From the NCBI RefSeq assembly GCF_001509485.1, contig NZ_LLZI01000229.1, positions 1 through 56,430 of the forward strand: a stretch of DNA of 56,430 bases. The letters run 5' to 3'. The translations under genes were made by a program, and so were the position numbers. Below the pieces are notes generated by a model. It worked only from the letters and a program-made list of their open reading frames with translations. It was not told the origin of the DNA and ran no database searches. The first letter of the stretch is position 1. Every line of letters begins with the position of its first letter. The stretch comes from Streptomyces sp. NRRL F-4489 (GTDB lineage: Bacteria; Actinomycetota; Actinomycetes; Streptomycetales; Streptomycetaceae). Shown piece by piece: positions 16,015 through 35,259 of the stretch.

Positions 16015-16036
16015 CGGCGTACCCGCCCCGGCTGCG

Positions 16037-16064
16037 TTGCCTCGCGCCGGTGAGCGAGTATGGT
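16037..16064 (+). promoter_or_regulatory. candidate upstream rpoB promoter
   Basis: TTGCCT (16037-16042) and TATGGT (16059-16064) are separated by 16 bases, just after the rplL hairpin. A transcript from here would have a leader of about 480 nt containing alternative hairpins at 16284-16315. Confidence 0.45.
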
Positions 16065-16225
16065 GATCTTCGTTGTCCGGGCGCACCTCCCTGTGACGAT
16101 CTCCCGGAGGCGGGGGGCCTTGACGAACCGGACGCGGCGCGCAATTCTCTGGACGCGACGCGGAAGCGGTCCAGGGTCCGAGGCATGGATCGCCGACGAA
16201 GAGGGAAGCATCGGTGTGCGCCACT

Positions 16226-16256
16226 GGCGCAGGGCTTTCGGCAGGCGCAGGGCTTT
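16226..16256 (+). repeat. 13-bp tandem direct repeat in rpoB leader
   Basis: GGCGCAGGGCTTT occurs at 16226-16238 and again at 16244-16256, an 18-base period. It may be a chance duplication or a binding site. Confidence 0.5.
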
Positions 16257-16362
16257 GGGCGTAGAGAAGAACAACGAGGGGCTCCTCCGGCACGGAGGGC
16301 AGGACCTCCCGGAGGGAGAAGATCGGTATCACGGTGCTGTACCGGTCTCCGGAAACTCGCTC

Positions 16363-16391
16363 TGGACATCAGTGGGCCATGTGGCTACACT
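16363..16391 (+). promoter_or_regulatory. rpoB-rpoC promoter
   Basis: TGGACA (16363-16368) and TACACT (16386-16391) are separated by 17 bases. This is the best promoter match in the 630-base rplL-rpoB interval and lies about 155 bases before rpoB. The rest of the interval holds the rplL hairpin, a weaker promoter and a short direct repeat but no gene. Confidence 0.7.
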
Positions 16392-16553
16392 GACCCTTTG
16401 CGCTGCCTGTTAGCTGCTCCCTGCCCGTCACCAGGGGCATACCCGAGCCCGTGCAAAGCTGAATGATTGGCCCTGACCTGGGCTTTCTCTCGGTCTGCTG
16501 GATTCGGGACCGGTACGCGCGTAGTGAGTCCGAGCCCTCGGAAGGACCCCCTC

Positions 16554-20039
<3,486 letters not shown>

Positions 20040-20136
20040 CGGGTCTGGCTGGGAGCTTCTCCTCCCGAAGCTCCCAGCCCCGCCCCGGACCCCGTACAGA
20101 CCATCTAGATACGACCCTGAGAGGGATTGACGCATA

Positions 20137-24036
<3,900 letters not shown>

Positions 24037-24049
24037 GCGAGCCGGTCAA

Positions 24050-24090
24050 CCGCAGGGCGGTCATCCCGTAACGGGGTGGCCGCCCTGCGG
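24050..24090 (+). terminator. terminator of rpoB-rpoC
   Basis: An 18-bp hairpin (24050-24067 with 24073-24090, two G-T pairs) begins 13 bases after the rpoC stop. Confidence 0.88.
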
Positions 24091-24199
24091 CGTTGGTGGC
24101 GGATATCGGGCGGCGCGTGCCGCGGGGAACTTGTCCTCCCATTGCCGCGTCTGTGATGAGAGGATGGGGAGAACTGTAGAGCGGGGGGAGGTTCGCGAC

Positions 24200-24739
24200 A
24201 TGGCATTCCAGCCGTGGCAGGGTGGGCAGCCTGCTCAGAATCCGTATCAGCTGCCGGCCATGCGTGCCTCGCACGCCGATCGCGAGCGGGCGGTGGACGT
24301 GCTCAAGGCCGGCTTCGCCGAGGGCCGGCTCGGCCAGGCGGAGTACGAGCAGCGGATCGCCCGGGCCTATCAGGCGCAGACGCACACCGAGCTGCAGGCG
24401 CTGGTCGCCGATCTGCCGCAGGGCCCGGTGCCGCAGGCGCAGTTCGCGCCGCGCCCGGCCATGCCGGCCACCTTCCTCCCGGTGCAGCTGCCGCCCCCGC
24501 CGACCACCAACGGCTCCGCCACCGGCGCGCTGGTGTGCGGGCTGATAGCGCCGTTCACCTGGGGGCTGACGGCGATCCCCGCGGTGGTGCTGGGGCACAA
24601 GGCGCGGGCCGAGATCCGGCGGACGGGGGAGCGCGGGGACGGCCAGGCGGTGGCCGGGCTGGTGCTGGGCTGGCTGGGGATCGGCGGCTGGGCGCTGTTC
24701 CTCCTGGTGATGGTGCTGGTCGGGGTCACCCGGGCCTGA
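24200..24739 (+). CDS. DUF1707 / DUF4190 domain membrane protein
   Basis: A 179-aa protein. Residues 21-75 match the DUF1707 (SHOCT-like) pattern: MRASHADRERAVDVLKAGFA, then EGRLGQAEYEQR and a Leu-rich end DLP. After a Pro-rich linker (76-104), two hydrophobic segments at about 108-132 and 150-176 flank GHKARAEIRRTGERGDG, the typical DUF4190 layout. A cytoplasmic N-terminal domain with a two-helix membrane hairpin is expected. GGGGGAGG lies eight bases before ATG 24200. Function is unknown. It sits alone between rpoC and rpsL. Confidence 0.82.
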   Translation: MAFQPWQGGQPAQNPYQLPAMRASHADRERAVDVLKAGFAEGRLGQAEYEQRIARAYQAQTHTELQALVADLPQGPVPQAQFAPRPAMPATFLPVQLPPPPTTNGSATGALVCGLIAPFTWGLTAIPAVVLGHKARAEIRRTGERGDGQAVAGLVLGWLGIGGWALFLLVMVLVGVTRA

Positions 24740-24832
24740 CGGCCGGGTGCCGTCTTCCGCGCCGGGCGCCGCACGCACTACGGTGGCCGCAGCGCGGGGG
24801 AGTCCGGCGTGTCCTTCGCGTGTGCATTTGTT

Positions 24833-24861
24833 TTGACCGCAGCCAATGCGCTAGGTACGCT
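24833..24861 (+). promoter_or_regulatory. str operon (rpsL) promoter
   Basis: TTGACC (24833-24838) and TACGCT (24856-24861) are separated by 17 bases, a near-consensus housekeeping promoter. Transcription would start about 24868, giving an rpsL leader of roughly 215 nt that contains the hairpin at 25015-25033. Confidence 0.75.
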
Positions 24862-25007
24862 CTGACCTTGTGCCTGGGGTGTCCCTGGGCTGCCGTGCGC
24901 GCCTTCTCCCCCCACTTCCGGACGGAGAGTCCCGGCAGCGCGGAAGCCAGGTCTTTTGACACCGCAATCTGCCGCCCCTCGTTCCAGCGAGGCCGGTCTG
25001 CAGTATT

Positions 25008-25033
25008 CGACACACCCGACCGCGTGGGTCGGG
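25008..25033 (+). promoter_or_regulatory. rpsL leader hairpin shared with rpsJ leader
   Basis: CCCGACC (25015-25021) pairs with GGTCGGG (25027-25033). The 25-nt block 25008-25032 recurs at 29779-29803 upstream of rpsJ with one mismatch. Both copies lie 52-60 nt before the start codon. The conserved core CCCGACCGCGTGGGTCGG suggests a common regulatory or processing element. Confidence 0.6.
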
Positions 25034-25084
25034 AACGTTCCAGGTTAGCTTTACCGAGACTGGCACACAGAAACCGGAGAAGTA

Positions 25085-25456
25085 GTGCCTACGATCCAGC
25101 AGCTGGTCCGCAAGGGCCGGCAGGACAAGGTCGAGAAGAACAAGACGCCCGCACTCGAGGGTTCGCCCCAGCGCCGCGGCGTCTGCACGCGTGTGTTCAC
25201 GACCACCCCGAAGAAGCCGAACTCGGCCCTGCGTAAGGTCGCGCGTGTGCGTCTGACCAGTGGGATCGAGGTCACCGCTTACATTCCGGGTGAGGGCCAC
25301 AACCTCCAGGAGCACTCCATCGTGCTCGTGCGCGGCGGCCGTGTGAAGGACCTGCCGGGTGTTCGGTACAAGATCATCCGCGGCTCCCTCGACACGCAGG
25401 GCGTCAAGAACCGCAAGCAGGCTCGCAGCCGCTACGGCGCCAAGAAGGAGAAGTAA
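25085..25456 (+). CDS. rpsL: 30S ribosomal protein S12
   Basis: A 123-aa uS12 at the decoding centre, where it checks codon-anticodon pairing. Lys43 (TTPKKPNS) and Lys88 (GRVKDLPGV), the main sites of streptomycin-resistance changes, are both the unchanged wild-type residue. The GTG start follows CCGGAGAAG. It heads the str operon. The 345-base interval upstream holds a strong promoter, a CCTCG/CGAGG hairpin and the shared leader hairpin but no gene. Confidence 0.98.
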   Translation: MPTIQQLVRKGRQDKVEKNKTPALEGSPQRRGVCTRVFTTTPKKPNSALRKVARVRLTSGIEVTAYIPGEGHNLQEHSIVLVRGGRVKDLPGVRYKIIRGSLDTQGVKNRKQARSRYGAKKEK

Positions 25457-25458
25457 GA

Positions 25459-25929
25459 ATGCCTCGTAAGGGCCCCGCCCCGAAGCGCCCGGTCCACGTC
25501 GACCCGGTGTACGGCTCTCCTCTGGTGACCTCCCTCATCAACAAGGTCCTGCTGAACGGGAAGCGCTCCACCGCCGAGCGCATCGTGTACGGCGCCATGG
25601 AGGGTCTGCGTGAGAAGACCGGTACCGACCCGGTCATCACGCTGAAGCGCGCGCTGGAGAACATCAAGCCCACCCTTGAGGTGAAGTCCCGCCGCGTCGG
25701 TGGTGCGACCTACCAGGTCCCGGTCGAGGTCAAGCCGGGCCGCGCCGCCACCCTCTCGCTCCGCTGGCTCGTGGGCTACTCCCGCGCCCGCCGCGAGAAG
25801 ACCATGACCGAGCGCCTCATGAACGAACTGCTCGACGCCTCCAACGGCCTCGGCGCTTCGGTCAAGAAGCGTGAGGACACGCACAAGATGGCCGAGTCCA
25901 ACAAGGCCTTCGCGCACTACCGCTGGTAG
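25459..25929 (+). CDS. rpsG: 30S ribosomal protein S7
   Basis: A 156-aa uS7, which nucleates assembly of the 30S head and contacts E-site tRNA and mRNA. In E. coli it also represses the str operon. It begins only two bases after the rpsL stop, with AAGGAG inside the rpsL end as ribosome site, so translation is probably coupled. Conserved segments include [19 protein letters not shown] and the C-terminal [14 protein letters not shown]. Confidence 0.98.
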   Translation: MPRKGPAPKRPVHVDPVYGSPLVTSLINKVLLNGKRSTAERIVYGAMEGLREKTGTDPVITLKRALENIKPTLEVKSRRVGGATYQVPVEVKPGRAATLSLRWLVGYSRARREKTMTERLMNELLDASNGLGASVKKREDTHKMAESNKAFAHYRW

Positions 25930-25968
25930 TCGCAACCCACATCGAGACCGAGAGAAGACTGAGCCACT

Positions 25969-28089
<2,121 letters not shown>

Positions 28090-28134
28090 CTCACGCCGCG
28101 AGTTAACGCTCTAGGCTTGACTCCGGAGCCTGTC

Positions 28135-28168
28135 GGGGCATTCCACCGCAACAACGGCGGAATGCCCC
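28135..28168 (+). terminator. hairpin between fusA and tuf
   Basis: GGGGCATTCC (28135-28144) pairs perfectly with GGAATGCCCC (28159-28168), extended by CCG/CGG inside. It is probably an attenuator or terminator, implying tuf also has its own promoter. TTGACT at 28117-28122 is a possible -35, but no convincing -10 follows. Confidence 0.6.
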
Positions 28169-28245
28169 CGGGCCCGGGCTATCCAGCAAAGATCACCTGG
28201 CGCCGATGAGTAAGGCGTACAGAACCACTCCACAGGAGGACCCCA

Positions 28246-29439
<1,194 letters not shown>

Positions 29440-29479
29440 GACGGTCCCGGTTGACCCGGTAGCTCCCCGGAGCTCCTGA

Positions 29480-29513
29480 GAAGCCCCGCTCACCACCCGG
29501 TGGGCGGGGCTTC
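29480..29513 (+). terminator. terminator of the str operon
   Basis: A 15-bp hairpin (29480-29494 with 29499-29513, one G-T pair) with an ACCC tetraloop, followed by TTGAC, lies 40 bases after tuf. Confidence 0.88.
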
Positions 29514-29531
29514 TTGACAGGCGGGGCTCGA

Positions 29532-29562
29532 TTGGCCTTGGGCGTGCCCGGTATGGCACACT
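29532..29562 (+). promoter_or_regulatory. candidate S10 operon promoter
   Basis: TATGGC (29552-29557) and the overlapping CACACT (29557-29562) are -10-like. TTGGCC (29532-29537) is a possible -35, but spacing to either is not ideal (14 or 19). A start near 29570 would give a leader of about 295 nt with hairpins at 29639-29656, 29748-29760 and 29786-29803. Confidence 0.4.
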
Positions 29563-29778
29563 GTCCAGGTTGCTCGGTTGAGTGCCGATGCTGCGCGCCT
29601 CCCGCCGGGAGGACCGGAAGCGAGTCCCAGGTATTCGTCGCCCCTTCTCAGGGGCGGAAGTACGGGAATCTTCCGGGAAGCGTCAGCGGGGTGCCTCGGC
29701 CAGGCGCCCGGTGGGTGTTCTTCCCCCACGCTCTCCTCCTCGAGGGATCCGCTCTGCGGAGATTTACGAGAAGGAGCG

Positions 29779-29803
29779 CGACACGCCCGACCGCGTGGGT
29801 CGG
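29779..29803 (+). promoter_or_regulatory. rpsJ leader hairpin shared with rpsL leader
   Basis: This is the second copy of the 25-nt element at 25008-25032, differing at one base (G29785 for A25014). CCGACC (29787-29792) pairs with GGTCGG (29798-29803). It ends 60 nt before the rpsJ start. The 424-base tuf-rpsJ interval otherwise holds the tuf terminator, a candidate promoter and other hairpins but no gene. Confidence 0.6.
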
Positions 29804-29863
29804 AGAAGAACGGTGACCTCCCGGGTCCCAGAGCGTTACGAGAGACAGGACTACGAAGTAGCC

Positions 29864-30172
29864 ATGGCGGGACAGAAGATCCGCATCCGGCTCAAGGCCT
29901 ACGACCACGAGGTCATCGACTCCTCGGCGAAGAAGATCGTCGAGACGGTGACCCGCACGGGTGCGTCGGTCGCGGGCCCGGTGCCGCTGCCCACTGAGAA
30001 GAACGTGTACTGCGTCATCAAGTCGCCGCACAAGTACAAGGACTCGCGCGAGCACTTCGAGATGCGCACGCACAAGCGCCTGATCGACATTCTCGACCCG
30101 ACGCCGAAGACCGTTGACTCCCTGATGCGACTCGACCTCCCGGCCGGTGTCGACATCGAGATCAAGCTCTGA
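29864..30172 (+). CDS. rpsJ: 30S ribosomal protein S10
   Basis: A 102-aa uS10 of the 30S head, also known as NusE when it joins NusB/NusG in antitermination complexes. It reads [20 protein letters not shown] at the start and ends VDIEIKL. ATG 29864 gives the standard length; upstream in-frame codons belong to the leader. The ribosome site is weak (AGGA), which together with the structured leader suggests translational control. It is the first gene of the S10-spc cluster. Confidence 0.97.
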   Translation: MAGQKIRIRLKAYDHEVIDSSAKKIVETVTRTGASVAGPVPLPTEKNVYCVIKSPHKYKDSREHFEMRTHKRLIDILDPTPKTVDSLMRLDLPAGVDIEIKL

Positions 30173-30189
30173 GGGTCGGTGATCTGAGA

Positions 30190-30834
30190 ATGGCTAAGCA
30201 GATCAAGGGGCTCCTGGGCGAGAAGCTCGGCATGACCCAGGTCTGGGACGAGAACAACCGTGTCGTCCCCGTGACCGTGGTGAAGGCCGGCCCCTGTGTC
30301 GTTACCCAGGTGCGCACCAATGACCAGGACGGCTACGACTCCGTCCAGATCGCCTTCGGCGAGATCGACCCGCGCAAGGTGAACAAGCCCCTCAAGGGCC
30401 ACTTCGCCAAGGCCGACGTCACCCCCCGCCGCCACCTCGTCGAGGTCCGTACGGCGGACGCCGCCGAGTACACCCTCGGCCAGGAGCTCAGCGCCGACGT
30501 GTTCGAGGCCGGCGTCAAGGTCGACGTGACCGGCAAGAGCAAGGGCAAGGGCTTCGCCGGTGTCATGAAGCGTCATGGCTTCGGCGGTGGCAAGGCTTCG
30601 CACGGTGCCCACCGCGTGCACCGCAAGCCGGGCTCCATCGGTGGCTGCGCCACCCCGGGCCGCGTGTTCAAGGGCATGCGGATGGCCGGCCGTATGGGCA
30701 ATGAGCGGGTCACCACCCAGAACCTGACCGTCCACGCCGTTGACGCGGAGAAGGGCCTGCTGCTCATCAAGGGCGCAGTTCCTGGTCCGAACGGCGGCCT
30801 CGTCCTGGTCCGTACCGCGGCCAAGGGGGCCTGA
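30190..30834 (+). CDS. rplC: 50S ribosomal protein L3
   Basis: A 214-aa uL3, an early-assembly protein whose long loop reaches the peptidyl-transferase centre. The loop includes [21 protein letters not shown], which here falls within residues 119-139, and [20 protein letters not shown]. It starts 17 bases after rpsJ with only a weak ribosome site, so coupling to upstream translation is likely. The family length is normal. Confidence 0.97.
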   Translation: MAKQIKGLLGEKLGMTQVWDENNRVVPVTVVKAGPCVVTQVRTNDQDGYDSVQIAFGEIDPRKVNKPLKGHFAKADVTPRRHLVEVRTADAAEYTLGQELSADVFEAGVKVDVTGKSKGKGFAGVMKRHGFGGGKASHGAHRVHRKPGSIGGCATPGRVFKGMRMAGRMGNERVTTQNLTVHAVDAEKGLLLIKGAVPGPNGGLVLVRTAAKGA

Positions 30835-30842
30835 GGTAACCG

Positions 30843-31496
30843 ATGAGCACCATTGACATCCTTTCGCCGGCAGGCGACAAGGCCGGGACCGTCGAGCTCC
30901 CCGCGGAGATCTTCGACGCGAAGGTCAGCGTTCCGCTGATCCACCAGGTCGTCGTCGCGCAGCTGGCCGCTGCCCGTCAGGGCACGCACAAGACCAAGAC
31001 TCGCGGAGAGGTCCGCGGCGGTGGCAAGAAGCCGTACCGCCAGAAGGGCACCGGCCGCGCGCGCCAGGGTTCGACCCGTGCGCCGCAGTTCGCCGGCGGT
31101 GGCGTCGTCCACGGCCCCGTGCCGCGTGACTACAGCCAGCGGACCCCGAAGAAGATGAAGGCCGCCGCGCTGCGCGGTGCGCTGTCCGACCGGGCCCGCC
31201 ACAGCCGCGTCCACGTCGTCACCGGCGTGGTCGACGGCGCGGTGTCCACGAAGGCCGCCAAGGGCCTGCTCGGCAAGATCTCGGAGCGCAAGAACGTGCT
31301 CCTGGTCGCCGAGCGCTCCGACGAGGCCGCGTGGCTCTCCGCCCGCAACCTGCCCCAGGTCCACATCCTGGAGCCGGGCCAGCTGAACACGTACGACGTG
31401 CTCGTCTCCGACGACGTGGTCTTCACCAAGGCCGCCTTCGAGTCCTTCGTGTCTGGCCCCAAGGCCGCCGTTGAGACCGAAGGGAGCGACGCCTGA
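30843..31496 (+). CDS. rplD: 50S ribosomal protein L4
   Basis: A 217-aa uL4, which lines the peptide exit tunnel and in E. coli represses the S10 operon by binding its leader. The tunnel loop is [19 protein letters not shown] near residues 60-78. It begins eight bases after rplC (GAGGTAAC as ribosome site) and its stop overlaps the rplW start by one base. Whether it also regulates this operon is unknown, but the structured rpsJ leader makes it a candidate. Confidence 0.97.
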   Translation: MSTIDILSPAGDKAGTVELPAEIFDAKVSVPLIHQVVVAQLAAARQGTHKTKTRGEVRGGGKKPYRQKGTGRARQGSTRAPQFAGGGVVHGPVPRDYSQRTPKKMKAAALRGALSDRARHSRVHVVTGVVDGAVSTKAAKGLLGKISERKNVLLVAERSDEAAWLSARNLPQVHILEPGQLNTYDVLVSDDVVFTKAAFESFVSGPKAAVETEGSDA

Positions 31497-31819
31497 TGAC
31501 TGAGGCCGTCGTCACCAGCAAGACCTTCACGGACCCCCGCGACGTCCTCGTCAAGCCGGTGGTCTCGGAGAAGAGCTACGCGCTGCTGGACGAGAACAAG
31601 TACACGTTCATCGTCGACCCGCGTGCCAACAAGACCCAGATCAAGCAGGCCGTCGAGGCGGTCTTCTCGGTCAAGGTCACCGGGGTCAACACGATCAACC
31701 GGCAGGGCAAGCGCAAGCGCACCCGCACCGGTTTCGGTAAGCGCGCCAACACCAAGCGCGCCATCGTGACCCTCGCCGAGGGCGACCGTATCGACATCTT
31801 CGGCGGCCCGGCCTCCTGA
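31496..31819 (+). CDS. rplW: 50S ribosomal protein L23
   Basis: A 107-aa uL23 at the tunnel exit, where trigger factor and SRP dock. It contains [20 protein letters not shown] near the N terminus and [13 protein letters not shown] in the rRNA-binding extension. The ATG overlaps the rplD stop in TGATG, so translation is coupled. The upstream rplD end supplies AAGGGAG. Confidence 0.97.
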   Translation: MTEAVVTSKTFTDPRDVLVKPVVSEKSYALLDENKYTFIVDPRANKTQIKQAVEAVFSVKVTGVNTINRQGKRKRTRTGFGKRANTKRAIVTLAEGDRIDIFGGPAS

Positions 31820-31861
31820 ATCAGGAGTCCGAGTCGTCCGGAATCGGACGAGGACTGAGAA

Positions 31862-32698
31862 ATGGGTATCCGCAAGTACAAGCCGACGACCCCGGGCCGT
31901 CGTGGCTCCAGCGTCGCCGACTTTGTCGAGATCACGCGGTCCACGCCGGAGAAGTCGCTGGTCCGCCCCCTGCACAGCAAGGGCGGCCGTAACAACGCCG
32001 GTCGTGTGACCGTTCGCCACCAGGGCGGTGGCCACAAGCGCGCCTACCGCGTGATCGACTTCCGTCGTCACGACAAGGACGGCGTGCCGGCCAAGGTCGC
32101 GCACATCGAGTACGACCCCAACCGCACCGCGCGCATCGCGCTGCTGCACTACGCAGACGGCGAGAAGCGCTACATCATCGCCCCGCGCGGCCTCCAGCAG
32201 GGCGACCGGATCGAGAACGGCGCTGGCGCCGACATCAAGCCGGGCAACAACCTGCCGCTGCGCAACATCCCGGTCGGTACGACCATCCACGCCATCGAGC
32301 TGCGGCCCGGCGGCGGCGCGAAGTTCGCCCGCTCCGCGGGTGCCTCCGTGCAGCTGCTGGCGCGGGAGGGCTCCATGGCCCACCTGCGCATGCCGTCCGG
32401 TGAGATCCGCCTGGTCGACGTCCGCTGCCGCGCCACCGTTGGCGAGGTCGGCAACGCCGAGCAGTCGAACATCAACTGGGGCAAGGCCGGCCGCATGCGC
32501 TGGAAGGGCGTCCGCCCGACCGTGCGTGGTGTCGTGATGAACCCGGTCGACCACCCGCACGGTGGTGGTGAGGGCAAGACCTCCGGTGGTCGCCACCCGG
32601 TCTCGCCCTGGGGCAAGAAGGAGGGTCGTACGCGCTCGCCGAAGAAGGCCAGCAACAAGTACATCGTCCGCCGCCGCAAGACGAACAAGAAGCGCTAG
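31862..32698 (+). CDS. rplB: 50S ribosomal protein L2
   Basis: A 278-aa uL2, essential for subunit joining and peptidyl-transferase activity. The conserved C-terminal region has [18 protein letters not shown], containing the histidine implicated in catalysis, and a basic end [16 protein letters not shown] precedes the ATG. It lies 42 bases after rplW and 12 bases before rpsS. Confidence 0.98.
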   Translation: MGIRKYKPTTPGRRGSSVADFVEITRSTPEKSLVRPLHSKGGRNNAGRVTVRHQGGGHKRAYRVIDFRRHDKDGVPAKVAHIEYDPNRTARIALLHYADGEKRYIIAPRGLQQGDRIENGAGADIKPGNNLPLRNIPVGTTIHAIELRPGGGAKFARSAGASVQLLAREGSMAHLRMPSGEIRLVDVRCRATVGEVGNAEQSNINWGKAGRMRWKGVRPTVRGVVMNPVDHPHGGGEGKTSGGRHPVSPWGKKEGRTRSPKKASNKYIVRRRKTNKKR

Positions 32699-32710
32699 GA
32701 GCGGGTTTAG

Positions 32711-32992
32711 ATGCCGCGCAGTCTCAAGAAGGGGCCCTTCGTCGACGACCACCTCGCCAAGAAGGTGGATGTACAGAACGAAGCCGGCACCAAGAACGTC
32801 ATCAAGACCTGGTCCCGCCGCTCGATGATCGTCCCGGCCATGCTCGGCCACACGATCGCGGTGCACGACGGCCGCAAGCACGTCCCGGTGTTCGTCACCG
32901 AGTCGATGGTCGGCCACAAGCTCGGCGAATTCGCGCCGACCCGCACCTTCCGCGGCCACGAGAAGGACGACCGCAAGTCGCGTCGTCGCTGA
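32711..32992 (+). CDS. rpsS: 30S ribosomal protein S19
   Basis: A 93-aa uS19 of the 30S head that forms a bridge with S13 and contacts A-site tRNA. It begins [14 protein letters not shown] and contains the conserved [16 protein letters not shown] near the C terminus. AGGAG precedes the ATG. The following 70 bases before rplV include a CCCCGC/GCGGGG hairpin. Confidence 0.97.
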   Translation: MPRSLKKGPFVDDHLAKKVDVQNEAGTKNVIKTWSRRSMIVPAMLGHTIAVHDGRKHVPVFVTESMVGHKLGEFAPTRTFRGHEKDDRKSRRR

Positions 32993-33062
32993 TCGACCGG
33001 AGAGGTGGTTCCCCGCTCACCGCGGGGGTGAACCGACTATGACTGACACCGAAGGGACAACC

Positions 33063-33409
33063 ATGGAAGCCAGGGCCCAGGCGCGGTACATCCGCGTCAC
33101 GCCCATGAAGGCCCGCCGCGTGGTGGACCTTATCCGTGGCATGGATGCCACGGAGGCTCAGGCGGTCCTGCGATTCGCTCCGCAGGCCGCGAGCGTGCCC
33201 GTGGGCAAGGTGCTGGACAGCGCCATTGCCAATGCCGCGCACAACTACGACCACTCGGACGCCTCCACGCTGTTCGTCAGCGAGGCGTACGTCGACGAGG
33301 GTCCGACCCTGAAGCGGTTCCGGCCGCGCGCCCAGGGCCGTGCCTACCGGATCCGCAAGCGGACCAGCCACATCACCGTGGTCGTCAGCAGCAAGGAAGG
33401 AACCCGGTA

Positions 33410-33410
<1 letters not shown>
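33063..33410 (+). CDS. rplV: 50S ribosomal protein L22
   Basis: A 115-aa uL22, whose beta-hairpin forms part of the exit-tunnel constriction near the macrolide site. It has [19 protein letters not shown] at the N terminus and [19 protein letters not shown] in the hairpin. ATG 33063 is chosen because GAAGGGA lies just upstream and the conserved sequence starts here; an in-frame ATG at 33039 would add eight residues. Its stop overlaps rpsC by one base. Confidence 0.95.
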
Positions 33411-34231
<821 letters not shown>

Positions 34232-34236
34232 CCGAC

Positions 34237-34656
34237 ATGCTGATCCCTCGCAGGGTCAAGCACCGCAAGCAGCACCACCCGAAGCGGAACGGTATGGCCA
34301 AGGGCGGTACCGAGCTGGCCTTCGGTGAGTACGGCATCCAGGCCGTCACCCCGGCCTACGTGACGAACCGGCAGATCGAGTCCGCTCGTATCGCCATGAC
34401 CCGTCACATCAAGCGTGGCGGCAAGGTGTGGATCAACATCTACCCCGACCGTCCGCTGACGAAGAAGCCGGCCGAGACCCGCATGGGTTCCGGTAAGGGT
34501 TCTCCGGAGTGGTGGGTCGCGAACGTCAAGCCCGGCCGGGTGATGTTCGAGCTGTCCTTCCCGAACGAAAAGGTTGCCAAGGAGGCGCTGACCCGCGCCG
34601 CCCACAAGCTTCCGATGAAGTGCCGCATCGTGCGGCGCGAGGCAGGTGAGTCGTGA
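34237..34656 (+). CDS. rplP: 50S ribosomal protein L16
   Basis: A 139-aa uL16 at the A-site side of the peptidyl-transferase centre, involved in tRNA accommodation. It reads [19 protein letters not shown] at the start and contains the conserved [22 protein letters not shown] 34237 is five bases after rpsC, with GGAGGG overlapping the rpsC stop. Its own stop overlaps rpmC by one base. Confidence 0.97.
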   Translation: MLIPRRVKHRKQHHPKRNGMAKGGTELAFGEYGIQAVTPAYVTNRQIESARIAMTRHIKRGGKVWINIYPDRPLTKKPAETRMGSGKGSPEWWVANVKPGRVMFELSFPNEKVAKEALTRAAHKLPMKCRIVRREAGES

Positions 34657-34880
34657 TGGCGGCCGGTACCAAGGCGACCGAGCTGCGCGAGCTGAACAAC
34701 GAGGACCTCGTTGCCAAGCTGCGTGAGGCCAAGGAGGAGCTGTTCAACCTCCGCTTCCAGGCGGCGACCGGACAGCTCGAGAACCACGGCCGGCTGAAGG
34801 CCGTCCGCAAGGACATCGCCCGGATCTACACCCTGATGCGTGAGCGTGAGCTGGGCATCGAGACGGTGGAGAGCGCCTGA
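34656..34880 (+). CDS. rpmC: 50S ribosomal protein L29
   Basis: A 74-aa uL29, a small helical-hairpin protein beside L23 at the tunnel exit. It contains [20 protein letters not shown] and [23 protein letters not shown] 34656 overlaps the rplP stop (TGATG). A GTG one codon earlier is in frame but would break that pattern. Its stop in turn overlaps rpsQ. Confidence 0.96.
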   Translation: MAAGTKATELRELNNEDLVAKLREAKEELFNLRFQAATGQLENHGRLKAVRKDIARIYTLMRERELGIETVESA

Positions 34881-35161
34881 TGAGCGAGAAGAATGTGACT
34901 GAGACGACCGAGCGCGGCTTCCGCAAGACCCGTGAGGGCCTCGTCGTCAGCGACAAGATGGACAAGACCGTCGTCGTCGCTGTCGAGGACCGCGTCAAGC
35001 ACGCCCTGTACGGCAAGGTCATCCGCCGTACCAACAAGCTCAAGGCGCACGACGAGCAGAACGCCGCGGGTGTCGGCGACCGCGTCCTCCTCATGGAGAC
35101 CCGGCCGCTGTCCGCGACCAAGCGCTGGCGCGTCGTCGAGATCCTCGAGAAGGCCAAGTAA
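34880..35161 (+). CDS. rpsQ: 30S ribosomal protein S17
   Basis: A 93-aa uS17, an OB-fold primary 16S rRNA-binding protein. It contains [20 protein letters not shown] and the conserved [11 protein letters not shown]. The ATG overlaps the rpmC stop (TGATG). It is the last gene before the 98-base interval that carries the parS-type palindrome, which breaks the otherwise tight packing. Confidence 0.97.
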   Translation: MSEKNVTETTERGFRKTREGLVVSDKMDKTVVVAVEDRVKHALYGKVIRRTNKLKAHDEQNAAGVGDRVLLMETRPLSATKRWRVVEILEKAK

Positions 35162-35168
35162 TCCCTCC

Positions 35169-35185
35169 TGGGGGACCCCCCAGGA
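35169..35185 (+). other. short hairpin after rpsQ
   Basis: CCTGGGG (about 35167-35173) can pair with CCCCAGG (35178-35184) immediately downstream of rpsQ. It could be a weak attenuator or an RNA-stability element preceding the parS-type palindrome. Confidence 0.35.
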
Positions 35186-35201
35186 ACAGTTCCGCCAGGC
35201 T

Positions 35202-35231
35202 CGGCAGGTGTTTCACGTGAAACACCTGCCG
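35202..35231. promoter_or_regulatory. parS-like ParB-binding site within a 30-bp perfect palindrome
   Basis: The core GTTTCACGTGAAAC (35210-35223) is identical to the 14-bp Streptomyces parS sequence bound by ParB for chromosome segregation. It is extended on both sides by GGCAGGT/ACCTGCC-type arms into a perfect 30-bp inverted repeat. The site lies between rpsQ and rplN inside the spc cluster. In RNA the same sequence would form a 13-15 bp hairpin, so it may have a second role. The identity to the consensus is seen directly; binding is inferred. Confidence 0.85.
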
Positions 35232-35259
35232 GGAACCGGCAGACATTCAGGAGATAGAC

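Noticed and set aside
16226..16256. Direct repeats in the rpoB leader as a CRISPR or integron-like array
   Set aside because: Only two 13-bp units with a 5-base spacer; no array, no cas genes.
16524..16553. GTG start ten codons upstream of rpoB TTG
   Set aside because: The ribosome-binding sequence is placed for the TTG, and known streptomycete RpoB begins at AASRNAST. Kept only as an alternative.
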